Shown: positions 13,701 through 25,600 of the stretch, one piece after another
Position numbering within the stretch: position 1 is the first letter of the stretch
Layout of the letters: every line of letters begins with the position of its first letter
Source of the DNA: Fratercula arctica
Lineage: Eukaryota > Chordata > Aves > Charadriiformes > Alcidae
Assembly: GCA_947846985.1 (NCBI GenBank)
Contig: CANTUZ010000001.1
Location: forward strand, 187,473,455-187,537,454
Direction: 5' to 3'
Length of the DNA stretch: 64,000 bases
Program-made: the position numbers and the translations under genes
Notes under the pieces: model-generated
Databases searched by the model: none
Told to the model about the DNA's origin: nothing
What the model saw: the letters and a program-made list of their open reading frames with translations, nothing else

Positions 13701-15860
13701 TGTGGCATTTTCTGGACCATTGCTTCTCCTTTTTCTTTGCACCTACTGGAGTGGTTCTGCTGTGTTTGTGGTCAGGCTGAAGTGCATGCAAGGAAAAAGA
13801 GCAGTGGAGAGGAGGCATTGCAAACTGTGTCACCCAGCCTGGGGCACCAAGAGGAATCCAGCCAAAGCACTTGGAAAGGCCTCATTCCCGTATCTGGGCT
13901 GGCAGTGTGAGTGTAGGAAGACTTCTCTCCAGGAGGAGGCTCCTAGCTCTTTTTGTCCTAGCGCAGATTTGACCTACACACTAGTTTTGAATCAAGCTCA
14001 GCAGGCTCAAGAGAATTCTCCCCAACCTCTCATGCAGAGATGCTTGAACTACTACATTTACTACTACTTTTCTAGGTAGCAGATAGTGGAGAAAAAAGTG
14101 GAGAATTTTGGAGCTGGGTTGGAAGGCTATGGGTTGGGAATCAGTAAACTCTACCAGCTTAAACAATACAAGGGAAGAAAGAAATCCACCTTTGTGACAC
14201 GTGAAATATTAGTGGAAATTGAAAATTCATGGAATTGATTTTTTTAGATCTTTTCCCACTCTTTTCTTGAGTGCAGTAGCTGAAGGACTGATTTCCTGAA
14301 ATGCAAAGGAATCAGCAGAAGTAAGAATAGGAAGAAGCTTCACTCTTACAGAAAGAAAAAGGCTATTTGATTATTCATTCATTATGATTTTGTTTGACGT
14401 AGGAATTAGAAGAATAGGAATTATAAGGATGCAAAATACTCTAAAAATACTATTAAATTATTTTTCCATTATTTTTCCACACATGATTTCACTGAATGCA
14501 CATAACAGCTGCCTGGCAATTTACAAAGTAATTGAAGAGGTTTTGGAACCACGGGGCTACAGATATTATTTTTTATCTAATTGAAGGATAGACACATCAA
14601 GTGCTGATTGTTACCGGTGTGAAAGTTATCAAAATAAATATATTGAAATTACAATTAAAAAAAAACTTTTTCTGGTGGTTTTTCCACTTGGGTTGGCTCG
14701 GAAAGAAATATATGTCTAGCGTGCATAGCCGGTAACCACAGCAGTGTCTGCAGTTGGTTTGTACTTCTATTCTCTTGACCACGACTTTACTGTGCAGAAT
14801 CTTACCAAGCTAGCAGATTTAGAAGAGGGTTTATTTCATTTAGTTCCTATCAGGAATATTTGTAATACAGCAGCTAACCAATCAGCTCCAGTGGGATAGA
14901 AGTAATTCATTGTTTGCCCAGTGCCTGGACATAGAACGTGACTCTTAAGAGGATACAAACTCCATTAACCAAAAAAAAAAAAAACAAAAAACCAAAAACA
15001 CAAAAAAAACACCCAAAAAACAAACAAACCACTGCTAAAAAGTAATCATATATTGACAAAACTAATGTTTACTGTTCATTATAGATTTTCTTAAAGCTGG
15101 AAAGAAATGTTGTAGTTTCCTGGTCTGGGTCCTGCATAGTATGAGTCATAAGATTTAATTTAGTCAGCTCCATAGTGGAGCTGGAAATTATTGTCTGAAC
15201 TGTAACAAATGATTGTGAGACTTAAAGACTTCAAGTATGGACAACCTATTAGCTACCACCTCTAGCAAAATCCAGCAGTTCATTAATTCTATGACTTTAT
15301 TTCTGTGATTGTTTGTTACCTAAATACAGACTTACAACTCTACACATTGGCATTTGAGTCGATAAAATGCAACGGGGTAAAAACGATCAAAACTGTTACT
15401 GAATACGTTCATGTTTAGGAAGATAACCAGCCCCTTGTGGTTCTTGGAGTTGCTGTTCAATTAGACAGAAATACAGTTTCTATGAACATTTATCAGAATT
15501 AAGGCAGCAATGGCAAGATCCTCCAGCTGGTGCAAGCCAGCATAGCTCTAGGGGCTTCCTTGGCTTTGTAACCATTGAAAACTCGACTTCTTTTTCTGGA
15601 ATTTTCTTGTATTCTGAAAGATAAAACCCTTGCTACAATGGCAAAGAAAAAAGCAAAGATTTTGGAGAAGCAAAGAATGTTAACATTTTTCTTCCTGTCT
15701 TGTCAAAATGCCTGGATGAAAGGATGTTTCATAGCTTTAGCTGCAGTTCTTACAAGCTTTACTGCAGTACCAGGAAGGCATATTACCATCAGCTATTAGT
15801 GCTCCTGTTCCTGCAGCTAGTGCATGCTTTTTGATACTTTTTTTTTTTTTTCTGAACTCA
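7791..15860. other. intergenic, no gene recognised
   Basis: No supported exon. The region includes a minus-strand frame of 216 codons at 10731-11381 that is unusually long for its composition but has no recognised domain, an A-run at about 13638-13651, and an A/C-rich low-complexity tract at about 14969-15030. Confidence 0.7.
14969..15030. repeat. A/C-rich low-complexity tract
   Basis: A-runs broken by single or double C, without a fixed period. The other strand is T/G only. Confidence 0.85.
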
Positions 15861-15930
15861 TTCACAGAATCCATCACAGAATCTTCTCCTCATGGTTGGA
15901 AAGGACCTTTGAGATCATCGAGTCCAACCA
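15861..15930 (-). mobile_element. CR1 LINE 3' end fragment, different subfamily
   Basis: TTCACAGAATCCATCACAGAATC, followed by TTGGAAAGGACCTTTGAGATCATCGAGTCCAACC (written here as two stretches on the + strand), matches the reverse complement of a CR1-type 3' end. The 'gagatcatcgagtccaacc' block differs from the 'aagatcatctagttccaacc' block of the other copies, which suggests another CR1 subfamily. It runs directly into an A/C-rich tract. Confidence 0.75.
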
Positions 15931-16050
15931 TACACACACAAAAAAACAAAAAAAAAACCAAAAAAACCCACAAAAAACAAAACCAAAACAAAACAAAAAC
16001 AAAAACAACAAAAAAAAAAACACAACCAAAAAAAAACCCAAACCCCAAAC
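15931..16050. repeat. A/C-rich low-complexity tract next to the CR1 end
   Basis: Starts as ACACACAC and then becomes A-runs separated by one to three C for about 110 bp, ending in CCCAAACCCCAAACCC-like units. It is probably an expansion inside the CR1 fragment, since CR1 copies of this type often continue with a C/A-rich block after CCAACC. Confidence 0.85.
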
Positions 16051-18365
16051 CCTGCAATCTCTGTCACTAGAGATTGCATTCGTGCATATTGTCTTTCCTC
16101 CATTAAAAAGATACAGGCTTTCAAGAAGGGCAAACGATCAGTCATCTCACTTGGGTTTGGATCCAATGTTATGTACTTTCCAGATACCCTATCATACAGC
16201 ATGAGAAAAAAATGCAGGTAGTAGACATACTGCTTTATATGTGACTGCACTGATTTGATATAGTCTGCAAGGCAGTAGATCTAATTAAAAGTTTGTGTCC
16301 TGTGAGCCCAATTGCCACGGCAGGAAAATGGATAGGACAATCTGAACACAGCCGAGACTCCTTCATTCTGACAAAGCATTTCTGCCCGGATGACCTGGCC
16401 TATGACACTGAGTGCTCCCCCTCTGCAAATCTGGAGCGCTGGACCCACCAGTGACCAGCTACATCTTTCTTCCATTTGGGTGAGAGCTGGTGAGAGCTAC
16501 CCCAGCAGCTACAGAATGAGTGGCAAAGGGTCATTTCACATCACCCACTGCAGAGTACCAAACCAAAGCAGACACGATGACCAACTAAAGGATTGAGGAA
16601 CAGACGGTCTGAACACAGTCCAAATATCCAGGTCCAGTGCATAGAAACTTAGCAAACTGTTGTTAGAGGAGACCCTAAAGCAATCTTTAATCTCACAGAA
16701 GAAAAACTAAGAGAAAAAAAAATATTTCAACTATTAGCAGACGTGAGCAGCACACTAACCAAGAAGTTAGTATTAGGTCAAAAATGTCAAATGCCACAAA
16801 CTTGTTTGGTTCCTGACCCAACTCCACTAACTTCAGCCTAAGCCAATGGCTACTCCAAGGACATAAACTTCATTCCATGGCTTCTTTGAACAACTTGAAA
16901 GTATTAGGAGTCATAAATATTTTAGAGGATTGCTTCTAAATTGGGCCTCTGAAAAATAAACAGAGATCAGACTAACAATACTGCTATGCAAGGAGGAGGA
17001 GCGCAAAGGGGAAGGTTTCCAACGAGGGCACAAGGTTTCAAGCCACACCTCTGGGTTTTGCAAGAGCACGTTAATTGTCAGCATGAGGCTGGATTCCTCA
17101 CCTTCAGGGTTTGTTTGCTGGCCACTTCAGCTTAAAGTAAATTTTTGGCCAAAATCATGATTTTGCCTCCTCTTACAGCTGTGATTCAAATGGAAAGTAG
17201 ATAAAAACTGCTAGATTTATTTAGCCGTTGTTCATTAAGATAGTAGACAACACTTAGTGATACTTTTGAAGATACGCCTGCTGTGAAATATTGCCAAAAC
17301 AAACATATATGGCACACAAATGCAGGTAAATAACTCTATATTTTATCTTGCTGATAATCAAATTAGGAGGGATGTTTAAATAGCAGGTGTACCTAGATCA
17401 AATTAAAATTACAGTAGCAGTGACACACAGAAACCTCAGGTTAGATTTACAACTTTTTTATTTGGTCCTTTATTTTCTGTTCCCCTTCAGCTAGAGTGAT
17501 ACTGCTTCAGGTTATGTGGCAGTCAAGAGATTATAAACGATCAAATAAACGATCAAATGAATGACCTATTAATTAAACTGAAAAAATGAAGATCATCTAT
17601 CTTGGGATTTTGTTCATTTTTGATAGTGCTGCTTAGTGATGATTGCTTACTGATGACTACACTAATTTATGGAACTCAGGTGACATCCACTGAATGATTG
17701 GAAAGGTGTTACAATCCCTCCTGCATAACATACAAAGGCCCCTGAAGAGAACTGGAAAACTTCAATTTACACCTTTATACATTTATAGGAGCCACAGCTA
17801 GGCCGTCTCACTCATGACAAAGACTTTGGGACTTTTCCCGATTAAAAAAATATTGTGTTAAACAAAAGCTGATAGTTCATCTTAATCAAAAATGAAAAAG
17901 AATAAGCAACTTTAAAAAATAAAAAAGCAGAGTGAAATTATTACAAATTTAGGAAACGGATACCTAATGTCTGCACAAGTTAGAAAAATCCCAGGCAGAG
18001 GTTTGGTGGCTTTACTCCATTTTCAGTCTCCTACGTGGGGAAGGAGATGCTGCTGGTCCAGATTGCCCCCCCATGAGCCGCACAGCTTCATGGAGCCTTT
18101 CACTCACTGCCTTGTGGCTGAGAGTGAAAGAACAGCCTGCTATAACCAAAACCTCGCTGTTCTCTTCCCATTATTTCCCCTGCTCATTTTCAGGTTTGTT
18201 TTTAAGCTGAATTTCCAGTGTTCTCTGCAGTTTGTGCATTGCTTGAGGTCAGGCGATGCTCTGCTAACGTAACAAAAAATGTATAATGGCTATAGTTGAC
18301 CGCAGATGAGTTGCTGTCCCCTGACCCCTGCCTTGTGCATGGAAAAGCTTCCAGGCTGAAGAGGA

Positions 18366-18390
18366 GAAAAACAAACAAACAAACAAACAG
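18366..18390. repeat. (AAAC)n microsatellite
   Basis: About five uninterrupted AAAC units flanked by A-rich sequence. Confidence 0.85.
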
Positions 18391-21300
18391 AAACTCAAGT
18401 CACATAAGACCAGCATACAGAAACCTGTGGGCGGAGGCATGTGGGGTATTCAGCTACCAAACAGAGGGAAGGAGGATGGTAAAACCAGAGCAAGACTGCT
18501 TGAAACGGAATGGTGGGAGGAACTCTGGAGAGAAAGGAAGAGAGGGAATGGATAAAGAGCTGTCACCTGGATTTGGCAACATTAATTTTGCTTCAGAAAG
18601 CAGCAGTGTTCCAGTGGGGCACATCAGAGAATATTTTAGATATTTTATGTCTATATATCCTGTATTTATAGAGATAATATATCCTATATTCACAGCATGG
18701 ATGCATTTTCGGAAAACTATTTCCACATCACACTTCCAGATGTGCAGGGAATCCAGGCAATATCTACCTACTCCAGGATGAAGGTATCATCTAGTGTGCA
18801 AGCAAACACTGCTGAATGCATTTTCATACCTTCAGCACTGGATCTGAAGAAGACCACAGGCACCTGAGGCAGAGTTAGGTGGGATTTCACCACTTCAGCC
18901 TGTTCAGCCTGTGTTCAGATGGCACTTTTCCTTCAGAGACACCTCTGCAGCTCCCTCTTTTACAGAGGGTCCCTTAGAGGTCTCATACTCCATTGTTCCT
19001 ACAACAGCCACAGCATTCGCAAGGCTGAGCACCTCCATGGGCATTGTAAACCTAAACTTGATTGGTAACTGACCCAAAGAGGGGTTCGGGTTCAACCTTG
19101 GGGAGATGTCAAAGCTTCCTCTCTCATTCCTTGAAACCGTGAAGGCACAATGCTTACAGATAGCAACGGGCTGTCTGTAGTGCGAGAGAGATCGCATCTC
19201 TGGATGCCATTTGAGATAGCTGACACTAACCAGTGAAGGTGTTCTTAGCTACTAAGAGGTGAATGATATGTCTGATTGGTAGCATTTACTAGTGCGATTG
19301 ATTTCTTCTCATCGGAAAGAGAAAAAAACAAATGACAACTGAGTAAACAAAAATAGGCTGAGAAAAGAGAAGGCCTGTAAGGTGATGTGGCACAGTGAGC
19401 TCCCACAAGGAGCGCACACAAGGGACGGCCACCCACGCCAAGCTTCAGCCTTGCCCACTGAGCCTGAGACTCAGCCCTTGGCACTGAGGGAGAGTTTCGG
19501 AATGGGGGATTGCTCCTGCTGCCAGCCCTGACGCAGGGAGCGGGAGCTGCTTCCCCTCCCTGCATGGTGGGTGGAATGACCCAGCTTGGTAGCTCGCTCT
19601 CCATGCCCATGGAGGGTCCTCCAGGGTCAGAGAGAAGAGCAGATATCGCAACTCCTTGGCCTTGCAGCATTCATTTCCATTTGTCTCCTCAGCACACACA
19701 GTGGGGATCCTCCACGACGACCTGAGGCCTTCGGGTGCCCTCCTGAGCTTTGCTACCTGAGCTGGGCTCATGGAGGCAGCTTGGCAGGATGGGCACCTGA
19801 AAGCCAGCCACTGCTCAGCAGGACTAGCGTGCCAGCCGCAAACACGAGACGAGATACAATAATCTGTTGGCCAAAATAAAGGGCAGAAGAGAGAAAAACA
19901 GAAAAATGCCTGGAGGGGAACACTGCGATGGCTAGGCCCTTCTGGTCGCAGCATCAAAGAGTAGAAAAAAAGAAAAAAAAAGGAAAATATCCTGACAAAC
20001 AAGGGTGAGGAACCCAAGAAGAAGAGAGTAGCTTGAGTCTGTAAATAGCATTTTCTGTGGGGAGAGCTCAGAAGTGTAAATAGTTAAATGGCACTGAGAA
20101 TTTTAGTTGGGCTTTTTTTTTTTTTTCGCTTTTAAAGGACTCCAGTGGGGGGGTTTATGTGTAAGAGTTTGGCATCTCAATAAAGCCATAAACTTCACGG
20201 TAGCTCTGTAATGCCCCTATTTTGCTTCTCACTTTTATTCTGCAGTGTTTGTTCATGCCAGTGATCCTCTGAGGGCGCAACACATGAAAGCTTCACTCAT
20301 CTCTGCATTGCCATTAAGCTTCAAAGGGTTGGCTCTGTGCACAATTTAAAATCACTTTTTGTAGTAAAGCGCTGTTATTAGCTCAAGCAAAGGGTATGAG
20401 CATTCAGAAAAAAAGCAGCCCTGTAATATGGGTTTAGAATCAGCACGTTAATTTTCCTTTGCATGGATTTTTTTTTTCCCCAAAATATTTTAGGGACGTT
20501 GATGTTTTCACTAAGCTTTTCATTGGGAGTGACTCATAGCTGTGGCTTCCTATAACAGAAGGGATTCCTATTTGGACTCCCTACAAGGCACCTCCTTTCT
20601 ATTTACATATAAATCAGATGCAGGAAGAGATTAGAAGCTTCATTCCAGTAACCGCAAGCAATCCAGGTCCTCCAACGCTCACATTTAGCCAATTTGCAAA
20701 GAACTATTCTATGAGCTGTACAAAAGACTTGAGGAGGGGGAAGGCAGTTTGTTTTCCTTTTCCAGGAAAAAAAAGAAAGAGCTGTTGCTTGAGCAAGGGA
20801 TTATGACTTAAAAAAAGCAGTGGAAATCCCAGAAATCAAAGCAAACCTGTGCTGAGTTGAAACACGACTATGCTAGAGGTAGCGAGTGTTTCTGATTTTT
20901 CTGCATTGGATACAAAGAAAAAAAAAATGAAGTCAACCTCACAGGCTTTTGATGGGAATGAGCAGCCCTATTAAAGGACCGATTTAAACCTAATAAAAGC
21001 CACTGAACTCCACGCGCCAGGGTCATGCTGTTAACAATCTGGACTAGAAGGTAAACAGAGCATTAATTCAGCATGGAGCTGATTAGAGTGCTGTGAGAAC
21101 GAGGAAATAACCTAGAGGGACCGAGAGAGGAAAATGGATGGGAAATCAGATTGAACTGGGAGTAATGTGAACTAATACATCCAGGCAAAAATATCAGAGA
21201 AGTCTGAAAAGCAGCCATGGTGAGGTCCCCCAACCTGGCTGGGATGGGTTTGGCTCAGGGGCAGAAGTGGAGGCCTGGCAGGGGCAGCTTCCCCCTCCGA

Positions 21301-22564
21301 AAGGTGGGCAACCAGGAGTCACTGGGAGCTCTGGGCGCACAAATCATGTGGAATAATGTAATTCTGCCAGGAGCAGAGGGGGCCATGTGGCTGTGCAGCC
21401 GGACCTTGACCGCAGGGCCAAGGCTATGTGTGCTGCACGGCGAGAAGGGGGAAGAGCCCTCCTTAGCACATCAGTCCCTTGTCCTCTTAATCTGAGCCTC
21501 GAGTCAAATTTATATTAAGTTAGTAACTCTGACAAAAGTGAGCTTCCACACCAGACAAATGTGCGCATCAGTGCTTCACCTGTATGGATATGATATCTCT
21601 ACATAAACTATATATACTGCATACACACCCCCCCCAAGTACTATATAAATACCTAATTAAATATATACACTGAGTATTCTATGGGAGTATCTGGACCATT
21701 TTTTTCTCCCTATTTCAACTCCTTAGGGATTGATCGTGATCTCACTTCTGCTTCTACTGACGCTCATCTGGAGCCAGCAGTTACACCAAATGCAAAACTG
21801 ATGTAAATTTACATTAGGATGAAGCTATTATAAACTCTCCCCACAGAAATATGTGTTTATATCTGACAGACTGCAAGTTTTGCTCAGGAAACTAGTGAAA
21901 AGAAAGCTCTTCCAAAACAATTTCGTTTGAAAAGCCTCCAAGTTATACACTCCAGCACTGTAAACAAGGTTCTCTTATGAAAGTGGATTTAGATGTCTTT
22001 CCACGAGATCAACATTTAATACAGGTGAATTTGCCATTCAGTCTTTCCTTTACAGGTTTTATTGTCAGCATAAACATTTATAAGGCAGATATTAAGACCG
22101 TTTGTTGTGTTTAGGAGCTGAGCCTGAAAGAATGCTGCTTTTAGTCTACAAACTTTTTACAGGCTCTTAGTCACAAAGACATTTGCCACAGAGTTTTCCA
22201 AATATCCTGGTGTAGCCAAAATTTGACAGAGACTGTGTCTATATCACGGTAATTTTTCTTAGATAATTTTTCTTAGGCAGTGGGAGGAAAGATAAAGGGA
22301 CAAAAAAAAGCCAAGCTAGTGCTTATAGTCATCAATCTAGTATCTGAGAGGTTTTTGAACTTCTTGTATGGCTCCCAAACACCACCTCTGTGCTTGCATT
22401 TCCCTTCTTTGAAATCAGGGTAGTACTACTCCCCTGTTTGCCAGTTAAGCTTCTATCACAATGTGCATTTCTTCCCAGTGGCCTGTCCTACGCAGCAGTA
22501 GTACTTGGCATGCAGGGGCTTCAGGAGCTGAGCAGAGACTGCAGAAGGGATGGAGATGCTCCAC

Positions 22565-22613
22565 AGAAAAAGAAAAAAAAAAAGGAAAAAAAAAAAAAAA
22601 AGGAAATACAGCG
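22565..22613. repeat. A/G purine tract
   Basis: Long A-runs interrupted by single or double G, purine-only apart from a terminal C or T. Confidence 0.85.
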
Positions 22614-25600
22614 GGGGGAGGAAAGCAAAAGACTCACAGGACAGAAGAGCAAAAAGTCGCTGAGCTGGTGCTGGGAAAAAGAAAGTCGCCAATTTCAAAA
22701 ATCTCACTTCATTTAAAATTAGGTTGGACAGCATCTGTATAAAATGCATAATCCTTCAATCTTAAATCTTTACAGTATACTTTCTATTTATTTTGCTAAA
22801 GCAAAGCTACATATCAAATCACTCTATCTGGATGATGTTGTTATATCTAATAATACAGTAATTCTCCAGCATTTGGTTACCTCTGGTTTTTGGCATTTTA
22901 AAATCCTGCTTTTTAAAAATTGAATTAGATTTTTTGCATTGTTTGATATGGTCACAAGTGTTCATGCCAACAGTGGTCCAGAATAGATGACAGAATATCA
23001 AACAGCAGCAGTTTATATGTATTCTATGCAAATCATTGATTCGCAGGAGGCAGATGTCAAAAGCAGAGACAACTGAAGGCTCAGTCATGATTTACTTCTC
23101 TGTTCTGCCTGTTGTTCCACTCAGGGCATTTAATTTATTAGGTTATTAAATTATTAATAACCAATATGACAAACAACTGAAAAAATAGAAGACTAAACTA
23201 AAGATGATAATACAATGAATTGCCAAAGCATGGTACACAGAGAAGGAAATGTTTTTATTACAATAGCAGATAGCATTTCAACAGAAAAGCAACCACCTCT
23301 TTTTATACAAACCATACACAGCCAATCTGCATATTTTTTGTTTTCATAATATGAAAAGGAAATGGTAACAAATATCCAAGCAAATACCCTTCCTGTAGCC
23401 AAACTATGCCTCTTCAGGAACTATGTAATCGGATACAATATAATATCATCATTCATCATCTAAGACATTCAATACAACTTCAGCCATATCACAAGGTCAT
23501 TTCTTCCAATGGTCATTTAATAAAAACATAACTTTGTAGTCCAAAAATATTTATGCTGGCTTCAGCAAAAAGTGTCTGATTGGAACAGTCCAAAGAGGTC
23601 GGGGTATCTTGAGGATGCTCAAGTTCCTGACATTTCTCAGTGCTGTCCCATGTGAATGTAAGAACTTCACAGAGACTCTTCAGACAGTTATATTTACAAT
23701 TTCTTCTTCCTCTTCATCAAGGTCAAAGAGATTTGAAGGTGCTCAGGAACTCACAAAAGTAGGATCCTTATTTATAATCTTCTTAGTGCCAGAATAAGTG
23801 TCAGCTGGTCTTTGCTACTGTAAATAGAAAGGTCTCCCCATGCACTCATTTATAAGGGCTGGGAACTACCATTTTTCCTGGCTCTGTGCCTTTCTGAGTC
23901 AGAAAGAGCCCCAGGCTCAGCACCTACCTCTGCGGCCCCTGGAGACATAAGCTCAAAAGATAACAGATAATACAGACCGACATCGCAAAACAACACCAAA
24001 TTCTCAGAGTTAAGTTTTTATTATTTATTAAACGTAGCTTTAAAGTTACAGATTTTTCCCCTCCTACCCATCTTGAGGTTGCACCCAGGTTATAAGAGGT
24101 ACCCTGGTTTTTCAAGATTAACAGTTGCCTGTGGGTGATGTACAGGATATACACAATGGATGCAGGACCAGATTCTCCCCTCTCTTTGGCTACAAGGAGG
24201 CAGAGGGAAGTAAAGGCTGTACTTGTAGAGGCAAGCCCTAAAAAGTTAAAACTTGCAGTCCCCAGAGGAGAAAAGTAGGATGCAATCCTCATTTGGGTGG
24301 GACAGCACATTTTGAAAGTGATTGCATCAGGAACAGGGGAGCACTTGTGTTCACAGAAAAAAATGTCTTACCCTCCTCAAGAACAAAAGGAGGAAATAAC
24401 ATCACTCTTTCCTTTGGATGTATTTTGTCAGCATCAGATGGAATTTTGTACAAGTGCATGAATATGCAGACATGCATAAGCACATACAGGCATTTAAGAT
24501 TAAAGTTCCTCCATGCACTGGACGAATCACAGTATCACAATATCACAGTACCTCCTGCTCCACTCTGATAGGGAAGATGGAACAGAAGGGAAGGACAAGG
24601 GTGAAGAAAAGAATAGGGATCCCAGCAAATACATTATCCAAAAGGGTATTGGATCCAAAAGGGATGCAAAAGTATCCAAATCCCTCCTCTTTTCTTCAGC
24701 GTGAGTTTCTCTTGTCTCACTAACTTATGAGAAGCATGACCCCTTCAGCCCCCTTCATTTTGGAAGAAGCATACAAGTGTTTTCTTGTTCACTTGCCTTA
24801 GTGCTACCCTTTAATGGCAGCCCAGAGGCTCGTCACATTTCCTGTCTCTGAAAAATGCTTAACACCTTTTGACATTCTCGCTAAAAAAAATCTTAATTCA
24901 TTAGTCATCTCATGTTTTTGTATTGTGGCTATTATTCGTAACTTTTTCTAATTTGCTAAATGGGCCAAAATGGACATATTCATCTCACTGAGAGTGGCGA
25001 TGTATTCAGAGGAGCAGGCACATTGCAGATGTGACACTGAATCACTCATATCAATCCAAAACACAGGTGGTGGTGTTGCCCAGAAAAGGCATTACTCAGT
25101 TAGAGGTAACTTAGACTCTGATGCCCACTTCCCAAGCTGTTCACATATTCACTCCTAATCAGAGAACAGAAGCCAAGATTCCCTACTCCTAACACGGCAC
25201 AAGCCACACGGGAGCCCTCTTGTCTACCTTTTCTGTCGGTTCCTGATTTCTTCATCTGGGCCATCGGTAGTCTGTCTGCAATAGGAAGGACAGAGTGTGA
25301 CCCCATCCCAGCCTAGCGTAGAGGCTGGGAAATGGGAGGGGGTTGGGATTTCCTCAGGATGTGAAGGAAACTGGAATCAGATCTTCCACTTCCCAGGCAA
25401 CTACTTTCCCCCCAGGTCATCAGGACAGCATGGCCACTGCCTTTCCCTCTTCCCTAGGTAGTTTATTGCTGTCCCTTGCTGAACTGGGAGTGCATATCAA
25501 GCCCTTCCAGAGAGAAGCCCTGAACTGATTCATTTAGCCAAAAACTGCGGCCCCATCATGTGTAGCAATGACAGTAAGGGTACCCAAGTAAGCTTTTGAG

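Noticed and set aside
15824..16204. Lys/Asn/Gln-rich 126-codon frame
   Set aside because: It is the translation of the A/C-rich low-complexity tract.
19445..20017. 190-codon minus-strand frame
   Set aside because: No recognised motif, overlaps another frame on the same strand, begins in a T-rich low-complexity stretch, and has no splice or promoter context.
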